Source: Gigantopelta aegis (taxonomy: Eukaryota > Mollusca > Gastropoda > Neomphalida > Peltospiridae). From it: a stretch of 64,000 bases of DNA. Position 1 is the stretch's first letter. Every line of letters starts with the position of its first letter. The notes beneath the pieces are model-generated. The model was not told the DNA's origin and did not search any database. It worked only from the letters and a program-made list of their open reading frames with translations. Below, piece by piece: positions 46,738 through 59,801 of the stretch. The DNA lies in NCBI RefSeq assembly GCF_016097555.1, contig NC_054704.1, positions 28,872,207-28,936,206 of the forward strand, written 5' to 3'. The position numbers and the translations under genes were made by a program.

Positions 46738-47105
46738 AGGGACATTCCTTAGTTTGCTGCAATTTTAAAGAAGTTATCGACCAACAGAGACTTTTTGATG
46801 ACTGTAATTACATATCAAATATATGTTTCTGCATAAAATATTAAACGTGTTTCTGATCGTTGTAATATTTGTACTAGATTAAATTTCATTTTATTTCCTA
46901 AAAAAGATTTTTTCGTAGGTACGAAATTATTTCAAGACAAAATCCAGTTTGAACTTCTTACAAATATTAAGACGACCAGAAACACATTGAATATACAGAC
47001 ACTGATATTCTAAACAAGAAAATATACTTAATATGTAAGTTAAATCGTAGAAATATTTTATTAGTCGGAAACGTCTTACAATGCAGCAAACTCGGGAATG
47101 TCCCT
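46738..47105. mobile_element. MITE flanked by TTAA, second subfamily
   Basis: The ends AGGGACATTCCTTAGTTTGC and GCAAACTCGGGAATGTCCCT are inverted repeats. TTAA flanks both (46734-46737 and 47106-47109). The inverted pairing extends inward (tgctgcaattttaaag region). Ends resemble the copies at 263 and 4088 but the interior differs. Confidence 0.88.
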
Positions 47106-47378
47106 TTAATATGCATGACTCATTTTTCAACAAGAATTCAGGAATCTGATGCCTTTAACACTAGTATATTCCAGTAATACCAGTATCATGGCTGTTAACA
47201 AAAGTAAAATGTTGTGACTGAAATTTCAAGGTACAGGGCATTCAAAATGGTAATGTTTTATATGACAATTGTAGTCCACTTTAAACATGTATTTCTCCCA
47301 TTCCACACCGTTATTTTTTTATTGGACAAAAACATTAATTTGATGGGACCTGCAGTGAACCTATATTAATGGAAATTG

Positions 47379-47574
47379 CAATGGCGTAGGCAGGATTTTG
47401 TATTGGGGGGGGGGGGGGGGGGGGCACTTGTGTAGTGGGATATGACACAGAAACCTTTTTAAAGTTATTATTAAGCGAAAAGGTAAAGATTTCCCGGGAT
47501 TGGGGGGGGGGGGGGGCGGGCGGCGGGCGGTGGCATAGCCCCCTGCCCCCAACACACCCCGGACTACGCCACTG
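47379..47574. mobile_element. Short hAT MITE with poly-G, target duplication
   Basis: The ends CAATGGCGTAGGCAGG and the inverse of CCGGACTACGCCACTG match. Flanks GGAAATTG (47371-47378) and GGAAATAG (47575-47582) agree at 7 of 8 positions. Two G tracts fill the interior. Confidence 0.85.
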
Positions 47575-48420
47575 GGAAATAGTCCTATTAGGCTGACATT
47601 TGCTAGGGTGTTCTTTCATAAGCTACGGCCCTAGTACGGGCATTTTTTTAAAGTTTGCATTATTACCTGATATTATTTATTTAGGCTTGACCGCTAGCTG
47701 ATGGACGGCAAATCAAATATTCAAATACTTTTACATCAGGTGGCCCTTGTGTTACTGCAAATTCATTATGGGAGGGGGAGGGGGAGGGAGTCGTTAAAAA
47801 TTGAGGTAAAAGCCAATGTCTGATACTGCATTACGCTAATGTTGAATAGTCCTTTGTTGATCTTTGTGTCATTTAACAATACGTAACGCAACATCTTGCA
47901 GTTTCAATACCCCTCTCCCCTTGTAACGTTTTGTGACCGTGTCATATTTTACTTTGGGGTCTTTAGTAATACATATATGTTAAAACAAAATAGCAATGAC
48001 TGGTTGCATTTTACTTTATGAATTAACATTACGTTGCACAATAACCACCATCACAACCCCAACCCGCAATTATGTTTTGTCACATCCCACAATTCCCACT
48101 CTCCTTGGTGCACGTTGCGTAGTTCTCGAATGACCCCATTATTCAATCGTAAATAATAAAGTAACATACCGCTGGTCGGTAAATGTTATATTTGACCGGA
48201 TCAACTTTAATTAAGTTTCAATATCTATAATACACAATCTAATATCTCCCAGCAGAACTATTACATTGTAACTGTTCAAACTCGCACGTGCTGTTCGTCA
48301 CATTACTTCAAAGGTAGCACATTTAAATTAAAGGTGGGATTTTTTCCACTTAATTTACAACTATTGTAGTAACGTTTTTTGTTCGTTTTTAATTACAAAA
48401 ACCATACCAAAAATGATTTT

Positions 48421-48421
48421 A

Positions 48422-48451
<30 letters not shown>
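48421..48451. repeat. (AAT)n microsatellite
   Basis: About ten AAT triplets. Confidence 0.9.
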
Positions 48452-48452
<1 letters not shown>

Positions 48453-49122
48453 TATTTGGAGAAAAAAAGTACGAAACATATGTACACACCTTTTTACAAA
48501 ATAAGATCGTCTGCTTAAAATAGCACAGCAAATGATAGTGCAGGGTGCACAATAAGTCAATACTTTACTTTCTACGTCCTTTCGGACTATGTAAATAGCG
48601 GATTGGACGTGTTGCGATAGATCCCAAATATGTGTTAACGCAAATGGATAAATTAAAACAAAAAGTTGTATTCTTCTACCAAAACTGTATTATATTAGAC
48701 AATGTAGGCATTATTACTAAAAACTACGACACAACAGACTGTATCAAAACTAATTTGCATATCCAGGTCAGACTTGTTCGTCAAGTGTTCGTAATCGAAA
48801 AATATAAAATTAGCTAAATTTTAAAACATTTTTATGAGTTCAAGTATCCGCGATAAGAGCAACTTTGGGAATCTTTATTGGGAAACTGTTGGGTCGTAAT
48901 TGGGAAAAGGTTTGATATTGGATTTGGAATTTACGTTAGGCCCCAAAATGTATGGTAGATTATACCCATCCGATAGGTACCTAAAGGGGGGTCAGTGGGG
49001 CAAAGAAAACGGCCGAAGTGATCGGGTTGATATTACGGAAACCGAAAACGGCCGAAGTGATACTCATTTATAAAAAAAAAAAAAAAAAAAAAAAACTGAA
49101 AAAATAATTTCCACAATTTCTC

Positions 49123-49513
49123 GGAAAGGAAAGGAAAGGAATGTTTTATTTAACGACGCACTCAACACATTATATTTACGGTTATATGGCGTCAGACATG
49201 GTTAAGGACCACACAGATTTTGAGAGGAAACCCGCTGTCGCCACTACATGGGCTACTCTTCCGATTGGCAGCAAGGGATCTTTTATTTGCGCTTCCCACA
49301 GGCAGGATAGCACAAACCATGGCCTTTGTTGAACCAGTTATGGATCACTGGTCGGTGCAAGTGGTTTACACCTACCCATTGAGCCTTGCGGAGCACTCAC
49401 TCAGGGTTTGGAGTCGGTATCTGGATTAAAAATCCCATGCCTCGACTGGGATCCGAACCCAGTACCTACCAGCCTGTAGACCGATGGCCTGCCACGACAC
49501 CACCGAGGCTGGT
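49123..49513 (-). mobile_element. tRNA-derived SINE, full length
   Basis: In reverse orientation it shows the tail (gttttatttaacgacgcact), core (gggatcttttatttgcgctt) and head with inverse box B (ggatccgaacc). A-rich and GGAAA-rich sequence precedes it. Confidence 0.9.
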
Positions 49514-52500
49514 TCAATTTCTCTGACGACGGAAATCCGTCTCACGACGAACAGTTAACAGCCATGCAGTATTTGTTCAATGATAGCTCAGCAGTCCTTT
49601 TTAAACTACAGATCAAAACGCATTTCAAGATATGTTTTTACTAGGAACCTTTTCCTAAACCAGACTATATTAAACTGCTAAAAGTAACACCATAACAAAT
49701 GGTGTGGTGCCTCTTGGGATTTTTAATATATATGCACTTTCCCACCGGCAGAACATGGTTTTTGATGTGCTAATTCAGTGTTTAACAAATGTTTGAGAAA
49801 AACTCTAGCCCTAACAGAAGCTTTGGCTAGTGCCTTATTTATTATAGTATTACAGCTGACAACTTCAACTAGCCCTGACCAAAAATTCACTAGTCTGGAC
49901 CAATGGCTAGTGGATTTGCTGAACACAGACCAATTGTGGGGTATTGGTATGATGATGAAAAAAAGGCCATCACGGTTGATCAATCCTGAATGCATGGGGT
50001 AGGATTTGGCAGTCGGTTGAATGCTCACTTGAGGTGCTTTCATCGCAGGATCGAACCACCTTTGTGGATATATTCAACTGATTGGGCTTTTTCACATTTC
50101 AACCAGTGCACCACAACTGGTCAAAGGCTGTGGTATGTGCTTTCATGTCTGTGGGATGGTGCATATAAAAGATCCAGCGGGTTTCCTCCGATGACTACGA
50201 GTCAGAATTACCAAATGTCTGACATCTAATAGCCAATGATTAAACAATGTGCTCTAGTGGTGCTGTTAAACAAAACAAACTAACCTTTTAACTCAAACTG
50301 CACACAGTCTACCACTGAGCAACAGACTTTAAATGTCAGGATCCAGCATGTTTGGCATACACTGTATTACCAATAACAATACACAATTCTGTGATTAATA
50401 TGTATATTTTTATTTTCTATAAAATTGATATATGGTAAAAATATTAATTGGAATGTACACAATTACTTTTAATGAAATATATGATGTACAGCTAATGAGA
50501 GGCATTAATACCAGTATATAAAAAGAACACCAAAAGCAATGTAAAAATATATGTATTTTAATTAAATATTTCTCAAACTGGAATGTTTATTTTAAATATA
50601 TACTATTACATGTATATTAAACTACGTATTTCTCCACTTTATAAATTTTGTCCTATACCAGAGTACAACCCTTCTGTAACCATTATTGACAAATAATGTA
50701 CATGTACTTATATTACTTGGTATTCCACATACCCAAAATATTCAGTATTTAATATCCAAATGTTTGTATGTAATCCCAAGGTTATTTGGATTAATGCAAA
50801 TTTGGTTTATTCTCCCTTTCAAAATTTGTATATTATGACACATAACCAATAAAAAATATATCTACAAGTAAGATACTACATGATAATCCAGCAGATCTGC
50901 TTAAAAAGTATGCAACATGGATTCTTTATACAAACAATAGTTATGGAAGGTACAAAAGATATGACTAGTAACAGCTACGGTACACAACAAAGTAGAAATA
51001 AACACACTGAAAAGTAAAATGCAGCAAACTTTAAAAGTGATTTTTCTTTTTGAAAATACTTAATTTCACCTTTCTACCTACCAGAGAGGTCAGATAAAGA
51101 TGAAAAGGAAATGCACCTATGTATAATTTTTTTTTTTTTTAAAACCCTGCTGATACTCCAGTGTACACAATCAAGTTATGAATGGAAGCCGAAGTGCTGC
51201 GAACAAGATTTAGATGCATTTAAAAAACAATTGGTGCTCTACATACTTGGAAGCACAATCTGGGTACAACCTCAACATCAGTCTGTATGTGAAGCATCCA
51301 TGCAAATTAAGGCAAATCCACTTGACAACATTTTGAACAAACTGAAGTTTTATGAATGTCATAACAGGAATATATCAAACCAATTAATCCTATACCAAAG
51401 AATCTTTAACAATAAAACAAATCTTGATATTCTCACATAATTAGTATTTACAATATTATAGATTTATGTTTGTCTAAAACATGTAAAATTTGTCAGCTTA
51501 GCTGGTACTTACGCTAACCTCCTAGGAATCCTTGAATCTGTTACTGGTTTCAAAAAATATAACTTCACTTAAAATTAGAACCAGTTCTAATTTGCTAGCT
51601 GTCATTCTTCAATTAATAAATAACAACTGTAAGCAACATCAGTGGTTTCCATGTTGAATAGCCAATTCAGTAACATTGCTTCCGATTGGTTGAGAGTATA
51701 TGTATGCCATTTTATGCTTGAAACAGATATTCAGAACTGGCTTAGTTTGCTTAAAATACCAAAAAGCAGAATAGCTTAAGCATGAAATACAATGATTTGT
51801 TGTTTTTTCACTAGACTACTCTGTTCATAATGTATGTGCATAGTAATAGAATAGTAAATTTGGACAATACCTGGATTTTCCCTGATTTACATGCACACTT
51901 AACAACACATCTACATTAAACTATAATAACATATTTGTTATAGTTGCATTTACCTTTGGTACTGTATAACATTAATAAATAGAAGGTCAATCAAAACTTC
52001 TATCCTTGTTGTAGTAGATATATTGCAAATGTTGTTGAAGACTTATTGTAAATGAATTAAGCGCATATCAAATAAAATAAAATAATAGACTGTTCATTTT
52101 TTGTAGAACATTCATGAGTTATTCTTTAAAAACCTGAACATAACAAGAAAAGAGCAATATCCCAATACCAAATGATTTTATTACTATGAATCATCAGTGA
52201 AAGATGACCATTTATTACTAAATTGTGGTGAGTTATTAGGAAACATTCTGTCAAACATGTTCTTTAAAACTTTGTAAAAGTGTTTGGTAACCACATATTT
52301 AATTAGAGTAAACCTAATTTCATTACATGAAAATAATGATCTACTGATTATAATCGCAAAATATTATGCATGTATATTACAAATTTTGATATTTATTAAA
52401 TAAATATGTTTAATTACGAGTTAACCATGAAACACTTAATACGGAAATCTTTGACATCTGCATAATATTTACATCTGTAAAAACAACCCATCTTTGTATT

Positions 52501-52840
52501 TATTAAAATGGGATTCATTCTAATCAACTGATCTACATCCGCAAAATATACAGATTGACACTAAATCATAAAAGATATCTTTTATTACGGCCATGTTTAG
52601 TCACTAATATTAGAGTGTTTATAATTTCACTCAAATGATGTTTTAGTATTTTGAATCTTTTCATCAGTCCCACTCAATCAAATGTAACAGCTGGAAATAA
52701 AACAGCACGCTTTTCTTTTTTATTAAATTAATAAATTCAGTATAAAAACATTAGCCATGTTAAATATCTAGCCGGTGTTAAATATCTTTTTTGGGCCAGT
52801 GTAATTTATGCCAGTTTATTACTTGGGGAAATCTATGTTT
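49514..52840. other. 3' flank of the four-span membrane protein gene
   Basis: AT-rich sequence with a SINE at 50040-50285. It probably includes the 3' untranslated region of the - strand gene ending at 52841, but I cannot fix the polyadenylation site. Confidence 0.5.
50040..50285 (+). mobile_element. SINE
   Basis: It has head 'aggatcgaaccacctttgtg', body 'caaccagtgcaccacaactg', core (gtgcatataaaagatcc, partly deleted) and tail 'gtgctgttaaacaaaacaaa'. Confidence 0.8.
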
Positions 52841-52954
52841 TCATGTTCTTTCATACGAGTGCTTGTGCTTCTCGACATACAGGAATCTCCTCTCCTCAGC
52901 TATTTTATCTTCCATCTCCTCGAAACGAGCGTACAGAACAATCATGAAGATGAT
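52841..52954 (-). CDS. Four-span protein exon 6 (stop)
   Basis: The acceptor reads 'tttatttcag'. It encodes IIFMIVLYARFEEMEDKIAE and a charged tail ending HSYERT, with stop TGA at 52843-52841. Confidence 0.85.
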   Translation of the reverse strand: MIFMIVLYARFEEMEDKIAEERRFLYVEKHKHSYERT

Positions 52955-55900
52955 CTGAAATAAAAATTAAAAAGACACAAGATAAAATTAATATGAATGA
53001 AAAAATGGTAGTAGGAATAAAAATTGACAAATTTAGAGGCGCCTTACAAAATACTAATACTCAAAGAACACTTTTTGTCCTTCAGAATTTTGATTAGCAA
53101 CCACTATTTAATTTTTATAAAAATTGGACATCAATTTTTAAAACTTTCATAACAAATGACGATGCAATGCACAAAATGTTCTCTTAAACTTCAATAATCA
53201 CTTAAAAGAGTATGTAGTGGTTGAATGAGTAATGAAAACATGTTTTAATCCATTTATATGACAGGTACTAGGTTACAAGTTGATCTCTGTAATTTGTTAC
53301 ATTGCCCATAAGTTAGTGATTTGTTTTTTTTAGCTAATTTTAATATCATTAACATTTTAATCCAAACTTTGAATCAAAGAATAATATTTTTAAAAAGTAT
53401 CTCTAATTTTTTTACCCATTACAATTAAAAACTAATAAACAATTGCCAACTTACGTATATGACAGACTTTATCAACCAATAGAGCCAAATAAACACAACG
53501 AAGGCCAGTCTCTGTTGAAAAACAAACCAATAAAAGATAACAGCAATAGCATTCAAATGCAACATTTAGCACACTTATAGCATATGATACAATCAATAAG
53601 ATTTTGCTGAAATACCTTGCTGAAATAGAAAATTGCTATTTACAGTTACAGTTAAACACATGGGTCTATTGAAAGAGTACCAATAAAGTTTATAATATAT
53701 TTTATGATTTTAAAACAAAAATGCTTACATTTAGAGTAGTTAAGTTTAAGTGTCTTTTGTTTAACGACATCACTAGAGCAAATTAATTTATTAATCATCA
53801 GCTATTGGATGTCAAACATTTGGTAACTTTGACAGTCTTAGAAAGGAAACCCACTACATTTTTTCATTAGTAGCATGGGATGTTTTATATACACCATCCC
53901 ACAGACAGGATAGCACATACCACTTCCTTTGATATGTATACCAGTGGTGGTGCACTGGCTGAAACAAGAATCGGAGTAGTTCAGATAAGCACACTATCAT
54001 TGAAATCCTCTTGCTAGATATTTATAAAAGAAATATTCATTTGATCAATAATTTATCTTTCTGGGGTTGGTTTTTAAAAAAACAAAACATAAAGGACAAT
54101 TGAATTAAGACTTACAAAGCTATTCTTGCCATAAAAGGAGAACTCAAACACGGAGAAGCAAAACTCAATGAAGACGTATATCATGAAGGCATAGGTGTAG
54201 CGCCTCAGCAGGTTAATGTACAAGATGCTGTGCTGAAAATATAATGAAACTCATGATGCACAACAGTCCCATATCTTCCACCACATAATCACCACAATTA
54301 ATGTAAATCATGATGCACAATAGTCCCATATCTTCCACCACATAATCCCAACAATGAATGTAAATCATGATGCACAATAGTCCCGTATCTTCCACCACAT
54401 AATCCCAACAATGAATGTAAATCATGATGCACAATAGTCCCATATCTTCCACCACATAATCCCAACAATGAATGTAAATCATGATGCACAATAGTCCCAT
54501 ATCTTCCACCACATAATCCCAACAATGAATGTAAATCATGATGCACAATAGTCCCGTATCTTCCACCACATAATCCCAACAATGAATGTAAACCATGATA
54601 CACAATAGTCCCATATCTTCCACCACATAATCCCAACAATGAATGTAAATCATGATGCACAATAGTCCCGTATCTTCCACCACATAATCCCAACAATGAA
54701 TGTAAATCATGATGCACAATAGTCCCGTATCTTCCACCACATAATCAAAACAATGAATGTAAACCATGATGCACAATAGTTCCGTATCTTCAAACACATA
54801 ATCACAACAATGAATGTAAATCATGATGCACGATAGTCCCGTATTTTCCACCACATAATCACAACAATGAATGTAAATCATGATGCACGATAGTCCCGTA
54901 TCTTCCACCACATAATCACAACAATGAATGTAAATCATGATGCACAATAGTCCCGTATCTTCCACCACATAATCACAACAATGAATGTAAATCATGATGC
55001 ACAATAGTCCCGTATCTTCCACCACATAATCACAACAATGAATGTAAATCATGATGCACAATAGTCCCGTATCTTCCAACACATAATCACAATGAATGTA
55101 AATCATGATGCACAACAGTCCCGTATCTTCCACCACATAATCACAACAATGAATGTAAATCATGATGCATGATAGTCCCGTATCTTCCACCACATAATCA
55201 CAACAATTAATGTAAATCATGATGCACAATAGTCCCGTATCTTCCAACACATAATCACAACAATTAATGGACAATAGTTTTGGGAAATGGTTGGAATTTT
55301 ATCATCGATCAACTTTCGATTACACAATCGGTTAGAATTATATTCATGAACATAAGTAGGCTTTGAATTATAAGGACCATACACCTACTGTCATGTTAAA
55401 CCCTACAAATCACTCATTTTACCTTTAACTATTTAGTATCTTATTTCTTTATGTACACTTAAAACGAAACACCAGCCTCAACATATTTACATCAATTCAA
55501 TCATCTAAACTGGAAGAACAATAAGTACTATAGTTAACATTTTCCCACACAATTGTTTATAGATTTTTTATAATTGATGATCACATCGGTAAAGCCAAAC
55601 TGATACATTTTTCAATTATAATCGATCATTGGAACATCACTTATGGACAATACACATTATTAACCAATTTTCATTTCTCTGATGACTGTCCATGACCGAA
55701 TTCAAATTTCCATGACTTTCCAGGCCTGAAAAATGAGTCATATTGACATTTGCAAATTCCATGATTTTCCAGTTTAGAGGGTAAAGTGTGTGTGAAATTT
55801 GCCAAGGTTTGAGTTTGCATACACAAAATAAACAAATACTGAATAGGTGTTAAAGGTAAAATTAAGGAAAATATTTTAGAGTTTAATCAGGATATCCCAA

Positions 55901-58222
55901 TGATCATGTCAATAGGAACATACCTGCAGTGAAAATAATTCAAATTAATTTCATATACAATCTGACAAATCGTTTAATAGAAAGCTGACTGGCTGGTGTA
56001 AACCATTTATGATCACTGATACAATTCTAATCAATTCCCAATTCTAAAGTTTTGTTTAAATACACCACAATCAAGAGCACATTGATTAATTAATCATCAA
56101 CTAATACTATTGATGTTAAACATTTGGTAATTCTGATATGTAATCATTAGAGAAAACTTGCTACATGTTTTCAAATCAGGTCAGGTCAGGACAGGTCATA
56201 GGGTTTATGTGCACATTCAGAACAAGCTGTTGTAGTTCACACCTGTCATGGGCGCAGATGCCCGCCTTTGCCAACTCCTCTGTCCAGAACAGGAAAAAGA
56301 TTGGGGTGGGTGGTAGTTTTTGGGGTTGGGTAGAGGGGTGATTGCAATTGTGTAGCTGGAGCCGGTCCCCCCCCCCCCCCCCCCAACTCATTAAGTATGT
56401 GGTGTTGGGCCATTATTTGTGGGTTGGATGCAGTTATCATTAGTCAATGCATCCTGTGTAGGTTATGTTACAATTAAAAGGTGTGCCGTATGGTTGTTGA
56501 ACTTAATTAATTGTTTATGTTGTACTTATTGTCTTAAGTCCCTAATCGTAAACAATTTTTTCTAAGCAGCAAGGGATCTTTTACATGCACTTAATCACAG
56601 ACAGGAAAGCACATACCACGGCCCTTGACCAGTTGTGGTGCACTGGTTGTAATGAAAAAAAACAATCAGCTGAATGGATCCACGAAACTGGTTTGATCTT
56701 GCGATGCAAGCACCATAAGAAGGCTAAATCCTGCCCCTTTCCAATTCTAGGACAAACGCTTAGTAATTGTGACACCAATGAAGTCCAATTTTTATAAAGG
56801 TCTCACATGACTTTAAAGGAGGGGACAATTAAGGCATCTGGCCTGGTATGCATAGTCAACGATATATCATGCACATTATTGCTTAATATCAACTAGTATA
56901 AACGTATAGTTAATTAATAAAACACTTAAATCTGACGACTATAATATATAACGGATGCAGCCATTTTGTACCATCCCAGTGAATATGCCCTCTGGCGAGC
57001 TGGTGGTTACGTAATACCTAACGTGTCACATCAGGAATTAGCTTCGAACTGAAGAAACAAAATATACCTGATTTTTGTGGATGCATCGCAATGTTCTATA
57101 ATAATATCCATCCCAGTAACACAGTATTTTCCAATACAAAATAAACCAGCACCAAGTATATATTATTTTTCAAGATCACAGGGTATTTTGTGATAACCGC
57201 ACAGACACCCCTCAAATCGTAATGGACATTATCAACCGTCCTGCTTTATTACTGTAAGTAATTCTGTAAAAACCCTTTATTAAGTAGACTTTCCCATCTA
57301 AAATCACAAAACTGACCAATTACGTAGTCCCAAAGAAAATAATATTATTATTTGGGTATCTTGAGTGGTCGTTTTTGCTCGAACGTACCCTACCAATAGG
57401 CCTAATAATATGGGGGTTTTTTCTTTGGATTTTTTTAAAAGAGTAAAATACTATAACTCCATTTCGTTTTATTGATGCAAATTGAAATATATTTAGATAA
57501 ATAGTTTATTATACTATCAAGTCATTTATCTTGTTTTACAAGTCAGGTTGATGAAAGCGAAGCGCCTTGTCGTAAATTAGAGTGTTTGCTGATGTCACTT
57601 CGCCCCAAGCTATACCACTGGACGTCACAAAAACGAAACAAAATGGCTGCCTCCAGTTAGCAGGAATACTATAATCACGTTTTTTTATTAACTCTAAAAT
57701 TACGCGTTTTTCATTTCTTAAAGTGTCAGTATGTGTTGGTCGTCTGGGTATGCATCTTTCCAACACATCCGGCTCATATTTGAGTTGATCCTCTCTTTAA
57801 GACAAATTTAAATTGGGGGAGTCATGATATACCTATGCAACACAATATTACTGCTTATGATACGATACACGAATCCCTTGCTTGTGTACCTATTCAAAAT
57901 CTGTTTTCTTTATGTACACTTAAAAAGCAAACCTAATCTCAAGCTTATTTACATCCATTAACATTTTTCACACCAATTAATAATACATTTTTACAACTGA
58001 TCATCACACCGGTTGAGCCCAATTTATCAAATTTTTTTAAATTATAATTGATCGTTGGAACATGACTACTTACCTGTCTCTTGACTTGAAAGGCCATGTA
58101 CACAGAGAAGAATATGAAGATTATGTGCAGGGCAATGAGAACAATATCACTGGCAAGGAATGCTGGAAGCAATCAAAATAGTGGTTATTTTTATATTTAA
58201 TTTTAGCTTTTTTTCTGTTTTG

Positions 58223-58283
<61 letters not shown>

Positions 58284-59770
58284 CAGTCACACCTCGTTAC
58301 AATGACCATGTTTGTTCCTGGATCACTTTGTCATTATATTGAATTTGCCGGTGTAACAAATTAATTGTGTTATCTCCCTTGTAATAACATTTTTAAAAAA
58401 GAACATTTACTGCCTTGTAATTGGTATAATATCATATGTATAACAGAAGACTGAATGACATTTAAATAGAAAAATGTATTGCAATTATAAAAAAAATACA
58501 TATAATTACTTAATTACGTTTGAAAAAAGCACTATTAAAGTCTATTGGTCAATGAAACAAGGTCCACCGATTGGTATTCACTGTCACTAGTCATTTACTT
58601 GTTTACAAATCCTGTGACTGGCACTTGTTTCTAAATCATGCATTGCTTTCCACAAATTGTCCAGGTTAATCCTTTAACAGAATAACTAAATCTTAAAACA
58701 ATACATGACTCCCGATATAGCAGACAAGAACAACTCAGAAATCATGTGATACTTTGTCGGCCTGTGACAAGATCAAGGTGTTGCCTTTTGTGATGAGCAG
58801 TTATTACAGGTGGCAAATTTAATTCATTGCGACATTTCTGAATTAATATTGTTGTCAACAAGTGTTTCAGGCTTTGTATCATGGCTCATCCTGTCCATTA
58901 CCAAATTAGCCAATTGCTAATTTTTATACAAAGTGGCTACAACATTTTATCTTAGGCTAATAAAATTTTCTTTAAATGAGCCACTTTTGAATAGTTTTCA
59001 TGGAAATACTCTACATATCTGAAAATTGGCTAATACAAAATTTGTTCCACTGTGATCCCTGTGTATGCATGTTAATTCATAATTTATTCTGTTGGTGTTG
59101 GTTAGCATGAATTAGGGTGTAACAAACAGAATAACATTGTTCACAACACATTGTGGTCGGATGCTGTAAATGTTGTAATGAAGTGTGACTGTACATATTA
59201 TTTATTAAACATGTTTGCAATATGCACAGGGAAAAATTCATTATATGGTTGTACAATCCTTAAATATTTTAACCCAAAATATGAAATGGAAGCCTAAATT
59301 ATTGAATTTTTAAAAATCAGTCCAAACAATCTAATGTATTTATATAATTAATTTTAATTTACAATGCATAAACATTTTGACAATATGAAGTGGAACCCAT
59401 ACTGAACAGTTTTTATGTCTTTACGTTCAATCCTGTCCTTCTAAAGGCAGGGTATCATGGCAGTTCACTTACTTATTATAAGCAGAAATGCACAAATTAA
59501 ACTGTGTCTTCAAATATACAATATGTGTATGTTCCTTTTCGGCTATTGTTTGCTACAATAAGCCATTTGGCACATATCATAAACAAAAAGCATTATCCAT
59601 ATTTTGATAAAGTTATATTGTTTCTGATTAAAGTTACATAGCCATAATTCAATAGTACCAATAGACCAAAATATCAATAATAAGTAGGATACAAAGACTA
59701 CTAGTATATGTATATAGCTTATTTAATAAAATACTTCAGAACAATTAAACTGTACCGTATATAAATAATA

Positions 59771-59801
<31 letters not shown>

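Larger units (their letters stand above)
46326..49120. other. Intergenic sequence with MITEs
   Basis: No gene is seen. The region contains the TTAA MITE at 46738-47105, the hAT MITE at 47379-47574 and an (AAT)n tract near 48421-48450. Confidence 0.6.

Noticed and set aside
47335..47619. Proline-rich frames on the - strand
   Set aside because: They are translations of poly-G tracts inside a hAT MITE.
51111..51440. 109-codon + strand frame in the flank of the four-span gene
   Set aside because: Starts in a poly-T tract, lacks domain or splice support and lies where the 3' untranslated region of the opposite-strand gene is expected.
54213..55274. 353-codon frame on the - strand with a 19-residue repeat rich in C, Y and I
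   Set aside because: It is produced by the 57-bp minisatellite, whose period is a multiple of three. It overlaps a real exon in part, and other frames are also open.
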